DNA of 5,923 nt. Source: Bacillota bacterium. GTDB lineage: Bacteria > Bacillota > Clostridia > Tissierellales > Sedimentibacteraceae. Made by a program: the position numbers and the translations under genes. Of this stretch, positions 5,134 through 5,923 are shown in pieces (positions within the stretch are counted from its first letter, which is position 1; each line of letters begins with the position of its first letter). Where the stretch lies: positions 1-5,923 of the forward strand of contig JAEZGU010000240.1 of assembly GCA_023416855.1 (NCBI GenBank), given 5' to 3'. The notes beneath the pieces were generated by a model, which was not told the origin of the DNA, did not search any database, and saw only the letters and a program-made list of their open reading frames with translations.

Positions 5134-5923
5134 TTCTTTTCCTCCATTTATATTATTAGATTTATTTGAAAAGTCTTCTTTTATGACTTGTGAGTCATCA
5201 TGATTATTTGTTACAATTGTTTTTTCTGGTTCTGATGTCATTCTAACCGGCTTGAAGAATTTTAATCTCAGTGCGTTAGAAACAACCGATACTGAACTTA
5301 AGCTCATGGCTCCTGCTGCAAACATTGGGTTAAGCTTCCATCCCAATATGCTGAAAAATACTCCTGCAGCCAATGGTATGCCTACAGTATTGTATATAAA
5401 TGCCCAGAACAGGTTTTGCTTGATATTTCTTATTGTTGCTTTGCTTAATTGAACTGCAGTAACAGCATCCAATAAATCGCTTCTTATTAATACTATGTCT
5501 GCTGATTCTATGGCAACATCGGTTCCTGCACCTATGGCAATACCTACATCTGCTCTTGCAAGTGCCGGTGCATCGTTAATACCGTCACCAATCATTGCAA
5601 CCTTGCGGCCTTGCTCTTGAATGTTTCTTATTTCTCTTTCCTTGTCCTGAGGAAGAACCTCTGCAATAGCCCTTGTAATTCCTAACTGTTTTCTTATTGC
5701 TTCAGCGGTTTTTTTGTTATCTCCTGTAAGCATAACAACCTCAATGCCCATTGCTTCAAATTCCTTTATTGCTCTTTGGCTTGTTGGCTTAACCACATCT
5801 GCTACTGCAATTATTCCTAGCACCTTTTGTTCATCAGCAAAATAAAGAGGAGTTTTCCCTTCATCAGCCAGTCTTGCGCTTTCTTCTTCTAAATTAATTA
5901 TATTGATGCTTTTTTCATTAACC
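4933..5923 (-). CDS. copA: Copper-exporting P1B-type ATPase with fused C-terminal CopZ-like domain, C-terminal part (cut by right edge)
   Basis: The last 329 residues of a membrane copper pump; the frame is open through the right edge (first full codon at 5922), so the N-terminal part, the CPC and DKTGT motifs and earlier helices are outside the window. Visible in order: the end of the nucleotide domain (LADEGKTPLYFA), MLTGDN (64-69), hinge motif GDGINDAP (112-119), a helix with the YN pair (177-178), and a last helix with MSLSS (206-210). The YN and MxxSS residues are the Cu(I) site of P1B-1 pumps, so the substrate is Cu(I) (or Ag(I)), pumped outward using ATP. After the last helix comes an unusual Asn/Ser-rich linker (about 220-263), then a full heavy-metal-associated domain (264-329) with GMTCGHC. 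Most CopA proteins carry such domains only at the N-terminus. The junction holds a ribosome binding site and ATG of a former or still active copZ gene (see separate entries). Confidence 0.93.
   Translation of the reverse strand, partial: VNEKSINIINLEEESARLADEGKTPLYFADEQKVLGIIAVADVVKPTSQRAIKEFEAMGIEVVMLTGDNKKTAEAIRKQLGITRAIAEVLPQDKEREIRNIQEQGRKVAMIGDGINDAPALARADVGIAIGAGTDVAIESADIVLIRSDLLDAVTAVQLSKATIRNIKQNLFWAFIYNTVGIPLAAGVFFSILGWKLNPMFAAGAMSLSSVSVVSNALRLKFFKPVRMTSEPEKTIVTNNHDDSQVIKEDFSNKSNNINGGKEMNKVLKVEGMTCGHCKMAVEKALKSVDGVENAVVDLANKSAEVTLAKEVSDDVLKKAVEDAGYEVV
5141..5145 (-). promoter_or_regulatory. Internal ribosome binding site inside the copA frame
   Basis: GGAGG on the minus strand, seven bases before the in-frame ATG at 5133 that begins the CopZ-like domain. 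In the copA frame it encodes the Gly-Gly of the linker. Confidence 0.6.

Noticed and set aside
5252..5452. Plus-strand open frame antisense to copA
   Set aside because: It is opposite the conserved last helices of the pump; shadow frame.
5821..5823. GTG at 5823 as a gene start for a short ATPase fragment
   Set aside because: The frame stays open to the right edge and the upstream residues (LADEGKTPLYFA) match the pump, so this is an internal codon.

Overview
The window is AT-rich DNA from a low-GC Gram-positive anaerobe, most likely a member of the Clostridia. This rests on base composition, strong GGAGG-type ribosome binding sites, sigma-A style promoters, and families common in that group (DUF3870, DUF819, PepV-type M20 dipeptidase, DUF3810). 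I cannot fix the genus. Every convincing gene is on the minus strand, so transcription runs from the right edge to the left. No tRNA, rRNA, CRISPR array or transposase gene is visible.

Right part (4875-5923): the last 329 residues of a Cu(I)-exporting P1B-type ATPase (CopA), running off the right edge. It is fused in frame, through an Asn-rich linker, to a complete CopZ-like copper chaperone domain. The fusion point carries a perfect ribosome binding site and an ATG, so a free 66-residue chaperone may also be made. A strong intrinsic terminator follows.

Middle and left-middle (479-4860): a promoter, a small DUF3870 protein, a hairpin-rich leader with an intrinsic terminator, a DUF819 multi-pass membrane protein, a weak hairpin, a PepV/Sapep-type M20 dipeptidase, and 21 bases later a dipeptide epimerase of the enolase superfamily. 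The last two enzymes make a clear pathway. The epimerase turns L-Ala-D-Glu (from peptidoglycan) or similar dipeptides into the L,L form, and the M20 enzyme can hydrolyse L,L-dipeptides to amino acids. The DUF819 protein, just upstream on the same strand, is the natural candidate for the importer. That role is inference from position only.

Left edge (1-434): an imperfect long hairpin lies after the epimerase. It is followed by a promoter with an extended -10 and a palindrome over its -35 region. This promoter drives the start of a DUF3810-like membrane protein cut by the left edge.

Four coding starts were set from ribosome binding sites rather than from the longest open frame: epimerase at 1570, DUF819 at 4275, DUF3870 at 4773 and the DUF3810-like protein at 237. 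The most interesting points are the copA-copZ fusion with a retained internal start, the DUF819 leader as a possible attenuator, and DUF819 as a candidate dipeptide transporter. I see no sign of a defence system or other wholly new multi-gene machine.
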